From assembly GCF_900451175.1 (NCBI RefSeq), contig NZ_UGJJ01000001.1, positions 992,001 to 1,056,000 on the forward strand: 64,000 nt of DNA, given 5' to 3'. A program made the position numbers and the translations under genes. Under the pieces are notes generated by a model. That model saw only the letters and a program-made list of their open reading frames with translations, was not told where the DNA came from and did not search any database. This document shows positions 1 through 7,800 of the stretch, piece after piece; position 1 is the stretch's first letter, and every line of letters begins with the position of its first letter. Source of the stretch: Kingella potus (GTDB taxonomy: Bacteria; Pseudomonadota; Gammaproteobacteria; Burkholderiales; Neisseriaceae).

Positions 1-467
1 ATGAAACGCTTGCCGTCTGCCGTCTGCCGTCTGCCGTCTGCCGTCTGCCGTCTGCCGTCTGCCGTCTGCCGTTAGCTAGCCTTGCTGCGGTCTTTCTTGC
101 ATCCTGTGCGCACCCTGTTCTGCCTCCTTTAAAATGGGAGACAATAGGCGGAAGCCGTAGTGATGCAACAGTAAAAATGTCATTTCAAAAATACATAAAT
201 GACCCTCGGATGCCGGATAATGATGCTGCACAAGAAGCTGCCAAAAAACGATGTCAGGCATGGGGGTATAGCTATGCGGAACCATTTGATAATATAACAG
301 AAACTTGTGTGCAGCAGAGGCAGGGCAAAAAGAGGATATACTGTGCCAAGTGGCGTTTTACCCGAGAATATCAGTGTCAAACCGACAGCCACACTATCAG
401 TCCCATTAGAAGGAACGGCAATGATGGTGTGCAGCACAACACAACTATTCAGTTGCAATTGAAATAA
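1..467 (+). CDS. YecR-like lipoprotein gene with heptad repeat, currently out of frame
   Basis: The reading frame ending at 465-467 encodes a small lipoprotein. From about position 75 it reads a hydrophobic stretch ending in a lipobox (LASC, Cys codon 105-107), then a YecR-like domain with W-x-x-x-GGSRSD, CQAWGY and CxxWRFTREYQC. YecR-family proteins are short lipoproteins of unknown role. The only upstream ATG (1-3, MKR) is in another frame and meets TAG at 73-75, after 8 full and one 6-nt partial copy of the heptamer TGCCGTC. With zero heptads the ORF would read MKRLPLASLAAVFLASC, a textbook lipoprotein signal peptide. With 3, 6 or 9 full copies it would also be open, so the present 8 are one short. 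The gene therefore looks phase-variable and OFF, or decayed. The ATG lies exactly at the window edge, so a promoter or earlier start cannot be seen. The ATG at 177 would give only a signal-less fragment. Confidence 0.72.
   Translation, partial: ETLAVCRLPSAVCRLPSAVCRLPLASLAAVFLASCAHPVLPPLKWETIGGSRSDATVKMSFQKYINDPRMPDNDAAQEAAKKRCQAWGYSYAEPFDNITETCVQQRQGKKRIYCAKWRFTREYQCQTDSHTISPIRRNGNDGVQHNTTIQLQLK
11..72 (+). repeat. Heptanucleotide tandem repeat (TGCCGTC), 8.9 copies
   Basis: Eight perfect TGCCGTC units (11-66) are followed by a 6-nt partial unit (67-72). They lie between codon 4 and the hydrophobic core of the lipoprotein signal peptide. Seven is not a multiple of three, so each gain or loss shifts the frame. 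The unit is a permutation of GCCGTCT, the first seven bases of the DUS core GCCGTCTGAA. Confidence 0.95.
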
Positions 468-626
468 TTGAGGTCATCGAAACCCGTTTTCAGACGGCCT
501 TAACGAAAATAGAACACCCACCCCCTTTCTGCTACACTTTGCGCCGTTTGCGGCTTGGCCGCAGGCGGCGTTTTCCTGCCTGCCCCTGCCGCTTTTGTTA
601 TTTGGATTTGCAAGCAAAGGAATCAC

Positions 627-1553
627 ATGTCTTTCGCATTTTTCTTTCCCGGACAAGGCTCGCAGAGCCTGCACATGATGGACGGCTTCGACGGCGTATC
701 CGTGGTCAGAAGCACCTTCGACGAAGCCTCGGCCGCGCTCGGCGAGGATTTGTGGGCGATGATGAACGGTGAAGATGCCGCAATCATCGGCCAAACCGTC
801 AACACCCAGCCGCTGATGCTGGCCGCAGGCGTGGCCACCTACCGGGCCTATCTCGAAGCGGGCGGCAAAGTGCCGCAGGCCGTGGCGGGACACAGCCTGG
901 GCGAGTACAGCGCGCTGGTTGCCGCCGGCGCACTCGGTTTTGCCGACGCGGTGAAACTCGTGCGTCTGCGTGCCGAACTGATGCAGAACGCCGTGCCGCA
1001 GGGGGAGGGCGCGATGGCCGCCATCCTCGGGTTGGAAGACGCGCAGATAAAAGATCTCTGTGCCGCCGCCGCACAGGGCGAAGTGGTCGAAGCCGTCAAT
1101 TTCAATTCGCCCGGCCAGGTGGTGATTGCCGGACACGCCGCAGCGGTGGAACGCGCGATGGCGGCGGCCAAAGAAGCAGGGGCGAAACGCGCCCTGCCGC
1201 TGCCCGTGTCCGTTCCCTCGCATTGCAGCCTGATGAAGCCCGCCGCCGAAAAGCTGGCTGCCGCCCTGCAAAACCTTGCCGTGTCCGTGCCGCAAATCCG
1301 CGTCGTCCACAATGCCGACGTAGCATCCCACCAAGACCCGGAGAAAATCAAAGACGCGCTGGTACGCCAGCTTTACAGCCCTGTGCGCTGGACGGAAACC
1401 GTCGGCCTGCTGGTGGCAGACGGCCTTGCCGAATCGGCCGAATGCGGGCCGGGCAAGGTGCTCGCCGGACTGGCCAAACGCATCGACAAAGCAGCCGTCT
1501 GCACCGCGCTGACCGGCAGCAGGCAGATAGAAGACTTTATCGCCGCCCATTAA
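627..1553 (+). CDS. fabD: Malonyl-CoA-acyl carrier protein transacylase
   Basis: 308 aa. FabD moves malonyl groups from CoA to acyl carrier protein in the cytoplasm, supplying the elongating unit of type II fatty acid synthesis. Visible marks are the N-terminal FFPGQGSQ motif and the nucleophile elbow GHSLGEYSA with Ser at about residue 90, then a conserved VPSHCSLM segment carrying the second catalytic residue (His). The length is normal for the family. The ATG at 627 is chosen because FabD begins just before FPGQG and AAAGGA lies about 6 nt upstream; the longer frame from 555 adds a non-homologous leader. No other fab gene is adjacent. A DUS inverted pair follows the stop. Confidence 0.96.
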   Translation: MSFAFFFPGQGSQSLHMMDGFDGVSVVRSTFDEASAALGEDLWAMMNGEDAAIIGQTVNTQPLMLAAGVATYRAYLEAGGKVPQAVAGHSLGEYSALVAAGALGFADAVKLVRLRAELMQNAVPQGEGAMAAILGLEDAQIKDLCAAAAQGEVVEAVNFNSPGQVVIAGHAAAVERAMAAAKEAGAKRALPLPVSVPSHCSLMKPAAEKLAAALQNLAVSVPQIRVVHNADVASHQDPEKIKDALVRQLYSPVRWTETVGLLVADGLAESAECGPGKVLAGLAKRIDKAAVCTALTGSRQIEDFIAAH

Positions 1554-1556
1554 AGC

Positions 1557-1601
1557 GTGAGGCCGTCTGAAAACCGGAGCGTGTTTTCAGACGGCCTCAC
1601 G
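1557..1601 (+). terminator. DUS inverted-pair terminator after fabD
   Basis: GTGAGGCCGTCTGAAAA and its inverse TTTTCAGACGGCCTCAC face each other across a short spacer, giving a long GC-rich stem 4 nt behind the fabD stop. Paired DUS commonly act as terminators in Neisseria. Confidence 0.8.
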
Positions 1602-1637
1602 CTTTCTTTCCGCATCTTTCGGACTGCCGGTATCCTG

Positions 1638-1643
1638 TATAAT
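1638..1643 (+). promoter_or_regulatory. Candidate -10 box of ackA
   Basis: A perfect TATAAT lies 53 nt before the ackA ATG. No good -35 hexamer is seen at 16-18 nt spacing, so only the -10 is offered. A single DUS begins 3 nt further downstream, inside the expected leader. Confidence 0.5.
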
Positions 1644-1696
1644 GCAGGCCGTCTGAAACCACGGTTCCAACCATTTTCAAAACAAGGAAAACATTT

Positions 1697-2893
1697 ATGT
1701 CCAAACAACTGATTCTCGTCCTGAACTGCGGCTCGTCCTCCCTCAAAGGCGCGGTGATCGACAACCAGAGCGGCGATGTCCTGCTCAGCTGCCTCGGCGA
1801 AAAACTCACTACCCCCGATGCCTACATCACCTTCAAAAAAGACGGGCAGAAACACAAAGTGGAGCTGTCCGACCGCCACGACCATACAGGTGCGGTGGGT
1901 GCGCTTTTGGAAGAACTAAAAAAATACGGTCTTGATGCCGATGTGAAAGCCATCGGCCACCGCGTTGTCCACGGCGGTGAAAAATACAGCGCGTCCGTAC
2001 TCATCGACGACGCGGTTATCGCCCAGCTCGAAGCCTGCATCCCGCTCGCCCCGCTGCACAATCCCGCCAACCTCACCGGCATCCGCGCCGCCCAAGCCAT
2101 CTTTGCCGGCCTGCCCAACATCGCCGTGTTCGATACGGCCTTCCACCAAACCATGCCCGAGCAGGCCTATACCTATGCCGTGCCGCGTTCCCTGTATAAA
2201 AACTACGGTTTCCGCCGCTACGGTTTCCACGGCACCAGCTTCCGCTTCGTTGCCCCCGAGGCCGCCCGCATCATCGGCAAAGACGTGAAAAACTGCCGCC
2301 TCGTCATCGCCCACTTGGGCAACGGCGCGTCCATTTCCGCCGTGAAAAACGGCCTCTCGCAAGATACCAGCATGGGCTTTACCCCGCTCGAAGGCCTTGT
2401 GATGGGCACCCGCAGCGGCGACGTGGATGCGGGTTTGTACCCATTTTTGGCCAATAATGCCGGCATGAGCGTCGAAGAAGTAAACGATCTTCTGAACAAA
2501 AAATCCGGCCTCTTGGGCATTTCCGAGCTGTCCAACGACTGCCGCGTGGTCGAAGAAGCCGCAGCCGAAGGCCATGAAGGCGCACAGCTGGCAATGGACG
2601 TGATGGCCTACCGCCTGGCCAAATACGTTGCCGCAATGGCCGTTGCCGCAGGCGGCATCGACGCGCTGGTGTTCACCGGCGGTATCGGCGAAAATTCCGA
2701 TGCCGTCCGCGCCAAAACCGTCGCCCACCTCGGCTTCCTCGGCCTGAATATCGACAGCGAGGCCAACCTTGCCGTCCGCTTCGGCAAAGAAGGCATTATC
2801 AGCCCCGCAGGCGCAACGCCCGCCGTGGTTGTCGTGCCGACCAACGAAGAGCTGATGATTGCCCACGACACCGCCGCCCTCTCCGGCCTGTAA
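1697..2893 (+). CDS. ackA: Acetate kinase
   Basis: 398 aa, the usual length. AckA interconverts acetyl phosphate + ADP and acetate + ATP in the cytoplasm. Family motifs in order: VLNCGSSSLK near the N-terminus (phosphate binding), FDTAFHQTMP, RRYGFHGTS, HLGNGAS, the MGTRSGDVD loop, and FTGGIGENS near residue 330 (adenine/phosphate binding). The ATG at 1697 has an AAGGAAAAC ribosome site just upstream. No pta gene is adjacent; both flanking spacers carry DUS, so it is probably a single transcription unit with its own -10 box at 1638. Confidence 0.97.
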   Translation: MSKQLILVLNCGSSSLKGAVIDNQSGDVLLSCLGEKLTTPDAYITFKKDGQKHKVELSDRHDHTGAVGALLEELKKYGLDADVKAIGHRVVHGGEKYSASVLIDDAVIAQLEACIPLAPLHNPANLTGIRAAQAIFAGLPNIAVFDTAFHQTMPEQAYTYAVPRSLYKNYGFRRYGFHGTSFRFVAPEAARIIGKDVKNCRLVIAHLGNGASISAVKNGLSQDTSMGFTPLEGLVMGTRSGDVDAGLYPFLANNAGMSVEEVNDLLNKKSGLLGISELSNDCRVVEEAAAEGHEGAQLAMDVMAYRLAKYVAAMAVAAGGIDALVFTGGIGENSDAVRAKTVAHLGFLGLNIDSEANLAVRFGKEGIISPAGATPAVVVVPTNEELMIAHDTAALSGL

Positions 2894-2906
2894 GCCGCCA
2901 TGCGTC

Positions 2907-2956
2907 AGAGGCCGTCTGAACGTGTCCGCCGACACCGCTTTTTCAGACGGCCTTTT
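2907..2956 (+). terminator. DUS inverted-pair terminator after ackA
   Basis: AGAGGCCGTCTGAA and TTTTTCAGACGGCCTTTT face each other about 15 nt behind the ackA stop, forming a stem followed by a T-run. It also sits just upstream of dapD, separating the two genes. Confidence 0.75.
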
Positions 2957-2987
2957 CCATACCCGAATCCCAACAAAAGGAATCCCC

Positions 2988-3815
2988 ATGTCCGCATCCC
3001 TGCAAAACACCATCGAAACCGCGTTTGAAAACCGCGCCGACATTACCCCCGCCACCGTTTCCGCCGAAGTCAAAGCAGCCGTTTTGGAAACCCTGAACCG
3101 TCTGGACAACGGCAGCCTGCGCGTGGCCGAACAGCGCGGCACAGGCGACTGGGTGGTAAACGAATGGGCGAAAAAAGCCGTATTGCTCTCCTTCCGCATC
3201 GCCGACAACGAAATCCTGAACGACGGCGTAAACCAATATTTCGACAAAGTGCCGACCAAGTTTGCCGGCTGGACGCAGGCCGATTTTCAGGCAGCCGGTT
3301 TCCGTGCCGTGCCCGGCGCGGTGGCGCGTCGCGGCAGCTTTGTCGCCAAAAACGTGGTGCTGATGCCGTCTTATGTCAACATCGGCGCGTATGTGGGCGA
3401 AGGCGCGATGGTCGATACTTGGGCAACCGTCGGCTCGTGCGCGCAAATCGGTAAAAACGTGCATTTGAGCGGCGGCGTGGGCATCGGCGGCGTACTCGAA
3501 CCCTTGCAGGCATCGCCCACGATTATCGAAGACAACTGCTTCATCGGCGCGCGCTCGGAAATTGTCGAAGGCGTGATTGTGGAAGAAGGCAGCGTGATTT
3601 CCATGGGCGTGTACATCGGCCAGTCCACCAAAATCTACGACCGCGAAACCGGCGAAATCCACTACGGCCGCGTACCTGCCGGCTCGGTCGTGGTTTCGGG
3701 CAGCCTGCCCGCCAAAGACGGCTCGCACAGCCTGTATTGCGCCGTCATCGTGAAAAAAGTGGATGCGCAAACCCGCGCCAAAACCAGCGTGAACGAACTG
3801 CTGCGCGGCGTGTAG
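2988..3815 (+). CDS. dapD: 2,3,4,5-tetrahydropyridine-2,6-dicarboxylate N-succinyltransferase
   Basis: 275 aa, matching the family. DapD succinylates tetrahydrodipicolinate in the succinylase branch of lysine and diaminopimelate synthesis. The C-terminal half is a left-handed beta-helix of hexapeptide repeats (VNIGAYVGEGAMVDTWATVG, then IGKNVHLSGGVGIGGVLEP). An FDKVPTKF segment lies in the helical N-terminal part. The ATG at 2988 has AAAAGGAAT upstream and gives the family N-terminus; the longer frame from 2859 runs back into ackA and the DUS stem and is rejected. asd, the other lysine-branch gene in this window, is 8 kb away. Confidence 0.96.
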   Translation: MSASLQNTIETAFENRADITPATVSAEVKAAVLETLNRLDNGSLRVAEQRGTGDWVVNEWAKKAVLLSFRIADNEILNDGVNQYFDKVPTKFAGWTQADFQAAGFRAVPGAVARRGSFVAKNVVLMPSYVNIGAYVGEGAMVDTWATVGSCAQIGKNVHLSGGVGIGGVLEPLQASPTIIEDNCFIGARSEIVEGVIVEEGSVISMGVYIGQSTKIYDRETGEIHYGRVPAGSVVVSGSLPAKDGSHSLYCAVIVKKVDAQTRAKTSVNELLRGV

Positions 3816-4385
3816 ACCACAGCCTGCAATACAGAAGAGGCCGTCTGAAAACCGTAAAACGGGTTTTTCAGACGGCCTCTACGGTTAAAGTAGGGTGTGT
3901 TGCAAAGCGACGCACGCGTTTTCCGATGTGGAAATGCACGGATTGTCTGCCGCAGATGGAATGCGCGTGGCGTTTCGGATACGTCCTGCGGCAGATGCAG
4001 CATGGATAAAATAAAACAGGCCGTCTGAAAAACATTTGAACCGAGGCAGAGTGTCGCCCTAAGGCGGCACACGCGCTTGCGGCCGTCGGCATAGCGGTTT
4101 GCAAAACCGCAAACGGGATGATCCGCAAGCACGGATTCGGTGCGTCCGAAATTCAATTTCCGTTTTTCAGACGGCCTCTTCTCTGCGTCGGGGGAACGTG
4201 TGCGCCGCTACGTGATACATCCCGCCAGTTATGCGGACGGCGGAACGAATGTTTTTATTTGGCAAGCTGCGAAGAGGCCGTCTGAAAACCGCTAAACGGG
4301 TTTTCAGACGGCCTTTATTGCGGATGCCTTCGTCTGCCGCATAAACAACTGCCGTCCTTAGCGGCAGCGGTTTTGCAAAACGGGG
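3816..4385. other. Intergenic region with DUS hairpins and one REP-like hairpin
   Basis: No convincing gene in 570 nt between convergent dapD and a minus-strand lipoprotein gene. It holds a DUS inverted pair directly behind dapD (3836-3880, probable terminator), a GTAGGGTGTG...GCACGCG hairpin copy at 3890-3920, single DUS near 4019 and 4167, and a second DUS inverted pair at 4272-4317. Confidence 0.8.
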
Positions 4386-4937
4386 TCAGAGAATGAACAA
4401 ATCGCAGCCGCTAATCTGGTCGCGCTGTGTTTTGTATTTCTCCTTCATTTCCTCGTTTTTCTGCCGCCATGCCTGCCAATCCGCGCTGCCCGCACTCGGG
4501 CTGGGGTTGGCATCTTTTTCGGCGCGGTATTCTTTTTTCAATGCCTCGCAACGCTGCTGATCCTGTTCGATTTTCTGTTTGAGTTCGCCAAACTCGCCCT
4601 CGCTGATTTTGTCGAACGCCCTGCGTTCGGCGCGCAGCGTTTTGCCGTCTTCCGACAAGATTAGCGGGATGCTGCCGAAGCCGGTATCGACAGCCAGCGT
4701 GCCGTCGTCTTTTTGCGACAGAACCATGCTTTTTTCACGGATTTCGCCTTTGCGGTTGGGCAGGACGTGTTCTTTGAGCAGATAGGTTTTGCTGTCTTCT
4801 TTCACGATGCGTACGACATCCGGCCGTGCCTTGTCGTTGTCCTGCTGCCGTTTCCAATAGCCTTCGTATTGCTCGTAACCGCCGCCGCAGGCCGCCAGCA
4901 GCAGCGCGGCGCCAAGCGCAAGGGAGAATTTTTTCAT
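4386..4937 (-). CDS. Uncharacterised lipoprotein, 183 aa
   Basis: The N-terminus is a classic lipoprotein signal: MKKF, a hydrophobic core, then the lipobox LAAC with Cys17, followed by GGG. The mature part is hydrophilic and rich in Lys, Glu and Gln. A central stretch (roughly residues 105-165) of charged heptads (FGELKQKIEQDQQ, WRQKNEEMKEKY) may form coiled coil. Two further Cys residues lie at about 130 and near the C-terminus (GCDLFIL). I do not recognise a named family; it resembles small neisserial lipoproteins annotated as hypothetical. It is transcribed alone, with GGAAT upstream of its ATG. Confidence 0.8.
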   Translation of the reverse strand: MKKFSLALGAALLLAACGGGYEQYEGYWKRQQDNDKARPDVVRIVKEDSKTYLLKEHVLPNRKGEIREKSMVLSQKDDGTLAVDTGFGSIPLILSEDGKTLRAERRAFDKISEGEFGELKQKIEQDQQRCEALKKEYRAEKDANPSPSAGSADWQAWRQKNEEMKEKYKTQRDQISGCDLFIL

Positions 4938-5096
4938 GTCCGATTCCTTTGTTTGTTTTACAAAAAAAGGCGGCGATTATAGCAAACATGACTTTGTGCT
5001 GCGCTACAATGGCAGGCCTTGTGCAGGCCGTCTGAAAGCGGGATTGCTGCTGTTTCAGACGGCCTCACATCAAATTTTTATCGGGAAAGGAAAGCC

Positions 5097-5558
5097 ATGC
5101 GGGCTGTGATTCAAAAAGTTATCTGTGCCCAAGTCGATGTTGTGGCAGGAGAAGGGCGGGAAACCGTCGGCCGGATTTCAGACGGCCTGATGGTTCTGCT
5201 CGGCGTTGGGCTGGACGATGGCGAAAACGATGCCCGCTATATCGCCGACAAAACCGCCGGATTGCGGATTTTCGAGGATGCGGCTGGCAAGCTGAATCTG
5301 TCGCTGCAAGATACCGGCGGATCGGTGCTGCTGGTGTCGCAGTTTACGCTGTATGCCGACGCGCGCAGCGGCAGGCGGCCTTCGTTTTCCGCCGCCGCTC
5401 GGCCGGAACAGGCGCAGCGGCTGTATCTGGCGGTGGCCGAAATGCTGCGCGGACACGGCATCAGGGTGGAAACGGGGTGTTTCCAAACGCATATGCAGGT
5501 GTCGCTGTGCAACGACGGGCCGGTAACGCTGCTGCTGGATTCCAAAAAAACGTTTTGA
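5097..5558 (+). CDS. dtd: D-aminoacyl-tRNA deacylase
   Basis: 153 aa, a normal DTD length. The enzyme hydrolyses D-amino acids, and glycine mischarged on tRNA-Ala, off tRNA. The start MRAVIQKV, the central VSQFTLYAD and the C-terminal N-x-GPVT signature (here NDGPVT) are all present. The ATG at 5097 has AAAGGAAAG upstream and gives the family N-terminus; the extension back to 5019 crosses a DUS pair. A DUS lies inside the coding sequence and is read as ISDGLM (about residues 28-33). The porin-like ORF begins 16 nt downstream, possibly cotranscribed. Confidence 0.95.
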   Translation: MRAVIQKVICAQVDVVAGEGRETVGRISDGLMVLLGVGLDDGENDARYIADKTAGLRIFEDAAGKLNLSLQDTGGSVLLVSQFTLYADARSGRRPSFSAAARPEQAQRLYLAVAEMLRGHGIRVETGCFQTHMQVSLCNDGPVTLLLDSKKTF

Positions 5559-5574
5559 TATAAAGGAGATGAAT

Positions 5575-5925
5575 ATGAACAAGCTGTTTTTAACGCTTTT
5601 GCTGGCCGCCTTTCCCGCTGCGGCGGATGTGGAGCTGTACGGCAATATCCGCTCGGGTGTCGAGGCGGCACGCACCGTCCGCTCCGGCGGCTCGGAAAAT
5701 ACGGCATCCGTGCGCGATTTCGGGTCTTATGTCGGCATAAAGGGACGGATTCCGCTTGGCGGGCAGACGCGTGCAGGTGTAAGGGAGGTTCGGGAAGGGC
5801 AGGGCTTTGGCAGAGGACTGCCGCCATACCGTGCGCAAATATGGCGCGAGGCGGATGCAGCGGGAAGCGGGGAAAATATTACGCAGAATGGGGAAGGGCG
5901 GTTTTCAGACGGCCTCAAACCCTGA
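5575..5925 (+). CDS. Truncated porin-like protein
   Basis: 116 aa. It begins with a Sec signal peptide (MNKLFLTLLLAAFPAAA) followed by DVELYGNIRSGVE and DFGSYVGIKGRIPLGG. These match the mature N-terminus and first strands of neisserial PorB-type porins, as in the full porin at 34926 (DVTLYGQVKAGVE, DFGSRIGFKG). Similarity stops near residue 75, and the ORF ends at 5925 with a tail partly encoded by a DUS (FSDGLKP). A working porin needs about 350 residues, so this is most likely a remnant. The ATG at 5575 is preferred to 5569 because AAGGAG sits 7 nt upstream of it. No continuation of the barrel is seen in the other frames. Confidence 0.7.
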   Translation: MNKLFLTLLLAAFPAAADVELYGNIRSGVEAARTVRSGGSENTASVRDFGSYVGIKGRIPLGGQTRAGVREVREGQGFGRGLPPYRAQIWREADAAGSGENITQNGEGRFSDGLKP

Positions 5926-5999
5926 AATCCGTTTGTATGGAGTGCAAAGCGGTGCGGTATCCGATGCGGAATGCCGCACCGCTTTTGCCTATACTCGGG

Positions 6000-6956
6000 T
6001 CAGGAAAAATGGTCGAAACCGCGTACCGCCAGCGGCACGTTTTGCCCGTGTTCCAATACGGACAGCCCAGCAGTATCGGTAATCCGCCCGATTCGGCTGA
6101 CCGGCGTATTGCTTTTTTCCGCCGCCCGTTCGATTTCGCTGCGCCGTTCGGGAGCGGCGGTAAACAGCAGTTCGTAATCATCTCCGCCCGCCAAAACGCA
6201 TTGCCGCCACATTTCCTGTGTCAGATGTTCCTCCAAGCCGGGCAGTACGGGCAGCCGTTCCAGCCAAATCTCGCCGCCGAGAGACGAAGCCTGCAAAATG
6301 TGTTCCAAATCCTGTACGAGGCCGTCTGAAACGTCTTGTGCGGCGTGGGCAATATCCAGCAGAGCCTGACCCAGAGCCACGCGGGGTATCGGACGCAGCA
6401 GGGCTTGGCGGCAGTCGGCTGCAAGAGCGGGTGGCAAAACCGTCTTGCCCAACTGGTGCTGCAAACCTGCCGCCGCCACGCCGACTTGTCCCGACAGCCA
6501 AATATCGTCTCCCACGCGGGCATTGCCGCGCCGCAAACCTTTGCCTTTGGGTACGTCGCCGATAATGGTAATGTTGAATGCCAAGCCGCCTTTGGTAGTA
6601 TCGCCTCCGATCAGCGATACTCCGTATTCGCGGCAAACGGCAAAGAAACGGCTGCAAAATTCATCCAGCCACTTTTTGTCCAATTCGGGCAGGGCGGCAC
6701 TAAGCAGCACCCATTTGGGCGCAGCACCCATTGCCGCCATATCGGACAGGTTTACCGCCAGAATTTTGTGCGCCATATCCCGTGGCGCGTCATTTGCAAA
6801 AAAATGCCTTCCTGCCAACAGCATATCGCTACTGATGCACAAATCCCTGTCTGCATGAGGGCGGATGATAGCGGCATCGTCGCCTATACCCAGTAAAACG
6901 GAGCGATCCTGCTCTGCCACGGCCAGATAAGTCCGGATAAAATCAAATTCGTTCAT
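6000..6956 (-). CDS. thiL: Thiamine-monophosphate kinase
   Basis: 318 aa. ThiL phosphorylates thiamine monophosphate to thiamine diphosphate, the last step of cofactor synthesis. Motifs: GIGDDAAI near residue 24 (metal/ATP binding), SSDMLLAGRHF, NLSDMAAMGA, IGGDTTKG and the family motif DVSDGL, then GGDDYELLFT near the C-terminus. The ATG at 6956 has AAGGAAC upstream and gives MNEFDFIRTYL, the usual start; the longer frame back to 7142 runs through the rmpM terminator and is not used. The DVSDGL codons themselves contain a perfect DUS, so here uptake sequence and conserved motif coincide. Confidence 0.95.
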   Translation of the reverse strand: MNEFDFIRTYLAVAEQDRSVLLGIGDDAAIIRPHADRDLCISSDMLLAGRHFFANDAPRDMAHKILAVNLSDMAAMGAAPKWVLLSAALPELDKKWLDEFCSRFFAVCREYGVSLIGGDTTKGGLAFNITIIGDVPKGKGLRRGNARVGDDIWLSGQVGVAAAGLQHQLGKTVLPPALAADCRQALLRPIPRVALGQALLDIAHAAQDVSDGLVQDLEHILQASSLGGEIWLERLPVLPGLEEHLTQEMWRQCVLAGGDDYELLFTAAPERRSEIERAAEKSNTPVSRIGRITDTAGLSVLEHGQNVPLAVRGFDHFS

Positions 6957-7017
6957 TGTGTTCCTTTTGGCGGAAGGCATTGCGCCATATGGGATGATGG
7001 ATGAAAGAGCATATAAA

Positions 7018-7043
7018 AAAACCCCGCATTTGCGGGGTTTTTC
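7018..7043 (-). terminator. Rho-independent terminator of rmpM
   Basis: AACCCCGCAAATGCGGGGTT reads as a perfect hairpin flanked by T-runs on both strands, 11 nt behind the rmpM stop and before thiL. Confidence 0.9.
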
Positions 7044-7053
7044 CAAAACGTTC

Positions 7054-7800
7054 TTACCACATAGTGTAGCCGTGGATGCTGGAACGCTCGCCGGGACGCC
7101 AGTGGTTGTCTTCGGCAGGACGCTCGCCCACACCTTCCGCACCGGCAGAAACCTGACGTTGGATAACGCTGCGGATTTTCACATCCACGCGGCGGTCGGG
7201 TTCGATACATGCAATCAATTGTGCGCGGCGTTTGGCTTTGGACAGTTTTTTGCCTTTCAGTTGGTCTTCGCAGGACGCAGTCATCTGAGCTTGGGATTCG
7301 CCCAAACCGGCTGCGGAAATCTTGCCTGCGGGTACGCCTTGGTTTACCAGGTAGTTTGCCACTACGTTGGCGCGGCGTTCGGACAGAGCCTGGTTGTACT
7401 GTTCGGAACCCATGAAGTCGGTATGGCCTTCGACACGGACGGCTTGTACGTTTTCGTTGGACAGGCGGGCTGCCAAATCGTTCAGAGTGGTGATTGCTTT
7501 GGGACGCAGATTGTCTTTATCGAAGCCGAACAGGGTGTTGGCAGACAGGGATACGGTTTCATCCGTAAATTCCGGAGCGGCAGGAGCTTGTGCAACTGCA
7601 TCGCCACATTCGATACGGCCTTGTGTGGCTTTGTCGAAATATGTGTTTCTCCAGCACTCTTCATAGCTGTTGCGAACGATTTCCTGAGATTCGCGGCTGA
7701 CGGTATAACCGTGTTTGGTATGCGGCTCGCTGGCTGCCAGTGCGTTGGCAGAAGCAAGGGCGGCAACGATTAATGCACCTAATTTAAGCTGTTTGGTCAT
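7054..7800 (-). CDS. rmpM: RmpM / class 4 outer-membrane-associated protein (OmpA C-domain)
   Basis: 248 aa. A Sec signal peptide (cleavage after ANALA, about residue 22) leads a mature protein with a short Cys-containing linker and an OmpA-like peptidoglycan-binding domain (about 90-215). The hallmarks are VRVEGHTDFMGSEQYNQ, SERRANVVANYLV and DRRVDVKI. In pathogenic Neisseria, RmpM (PIII) ties porins and TonB receptors to peptidoglycan from the periplasm. The length agrees with RmpM (about 240 aa) rather than full OmpA, as there is no N-terminal barrel. GAGGGAA lies before the ATG; a strong terminator follows. Confidence 0.93.
   Translation of the reverse strand: MTKQLKLGALIVAALASANALAASEPHTKHGYTVSRESQEIVRNSYEECWRNTYFDKATQGRIECGDAVAQAPAAPEFTDETVSLSANTLFGFDKDNLRPKAITTLNDLAARLSNENVQAVRVEGHTDFMGSEQYNQALSERRANVVANYLVNQGVPAGKISAAGLGESQAQMTASCEDQLKGKKLSKAKRRAQLIACIEPDRRVDVKIRSVIQRQVSAGAEGVGERPAEDNHWRPGERSSIHGYTMW

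Noticed and set aside
11..72. CRISPR or VNTR without function
   Set aside because: Perfect 7-bp units placed exactly in a signal peptide, with frame-restoring copy numbers, fit a contingency repeat better.
474..1550. 358-aa open frame antisense to fabD
   Set aside because: Shadow of GC-rich coding; no start signal or family likeness, while the plus strand is clearly FabD.
1916..3259. 447-aa open frame antisense to ackA/dapD
   Set aside because: Spans two convincing genes and a DUS terminator on the other strand; Gly/His/Ala-rich nonsense composition.
3816..4385. Correia element in the intergenic spacers
   Set aside because: The typical Correia termini (TATAGTGGATTA-type) were not found in this or other spacers.
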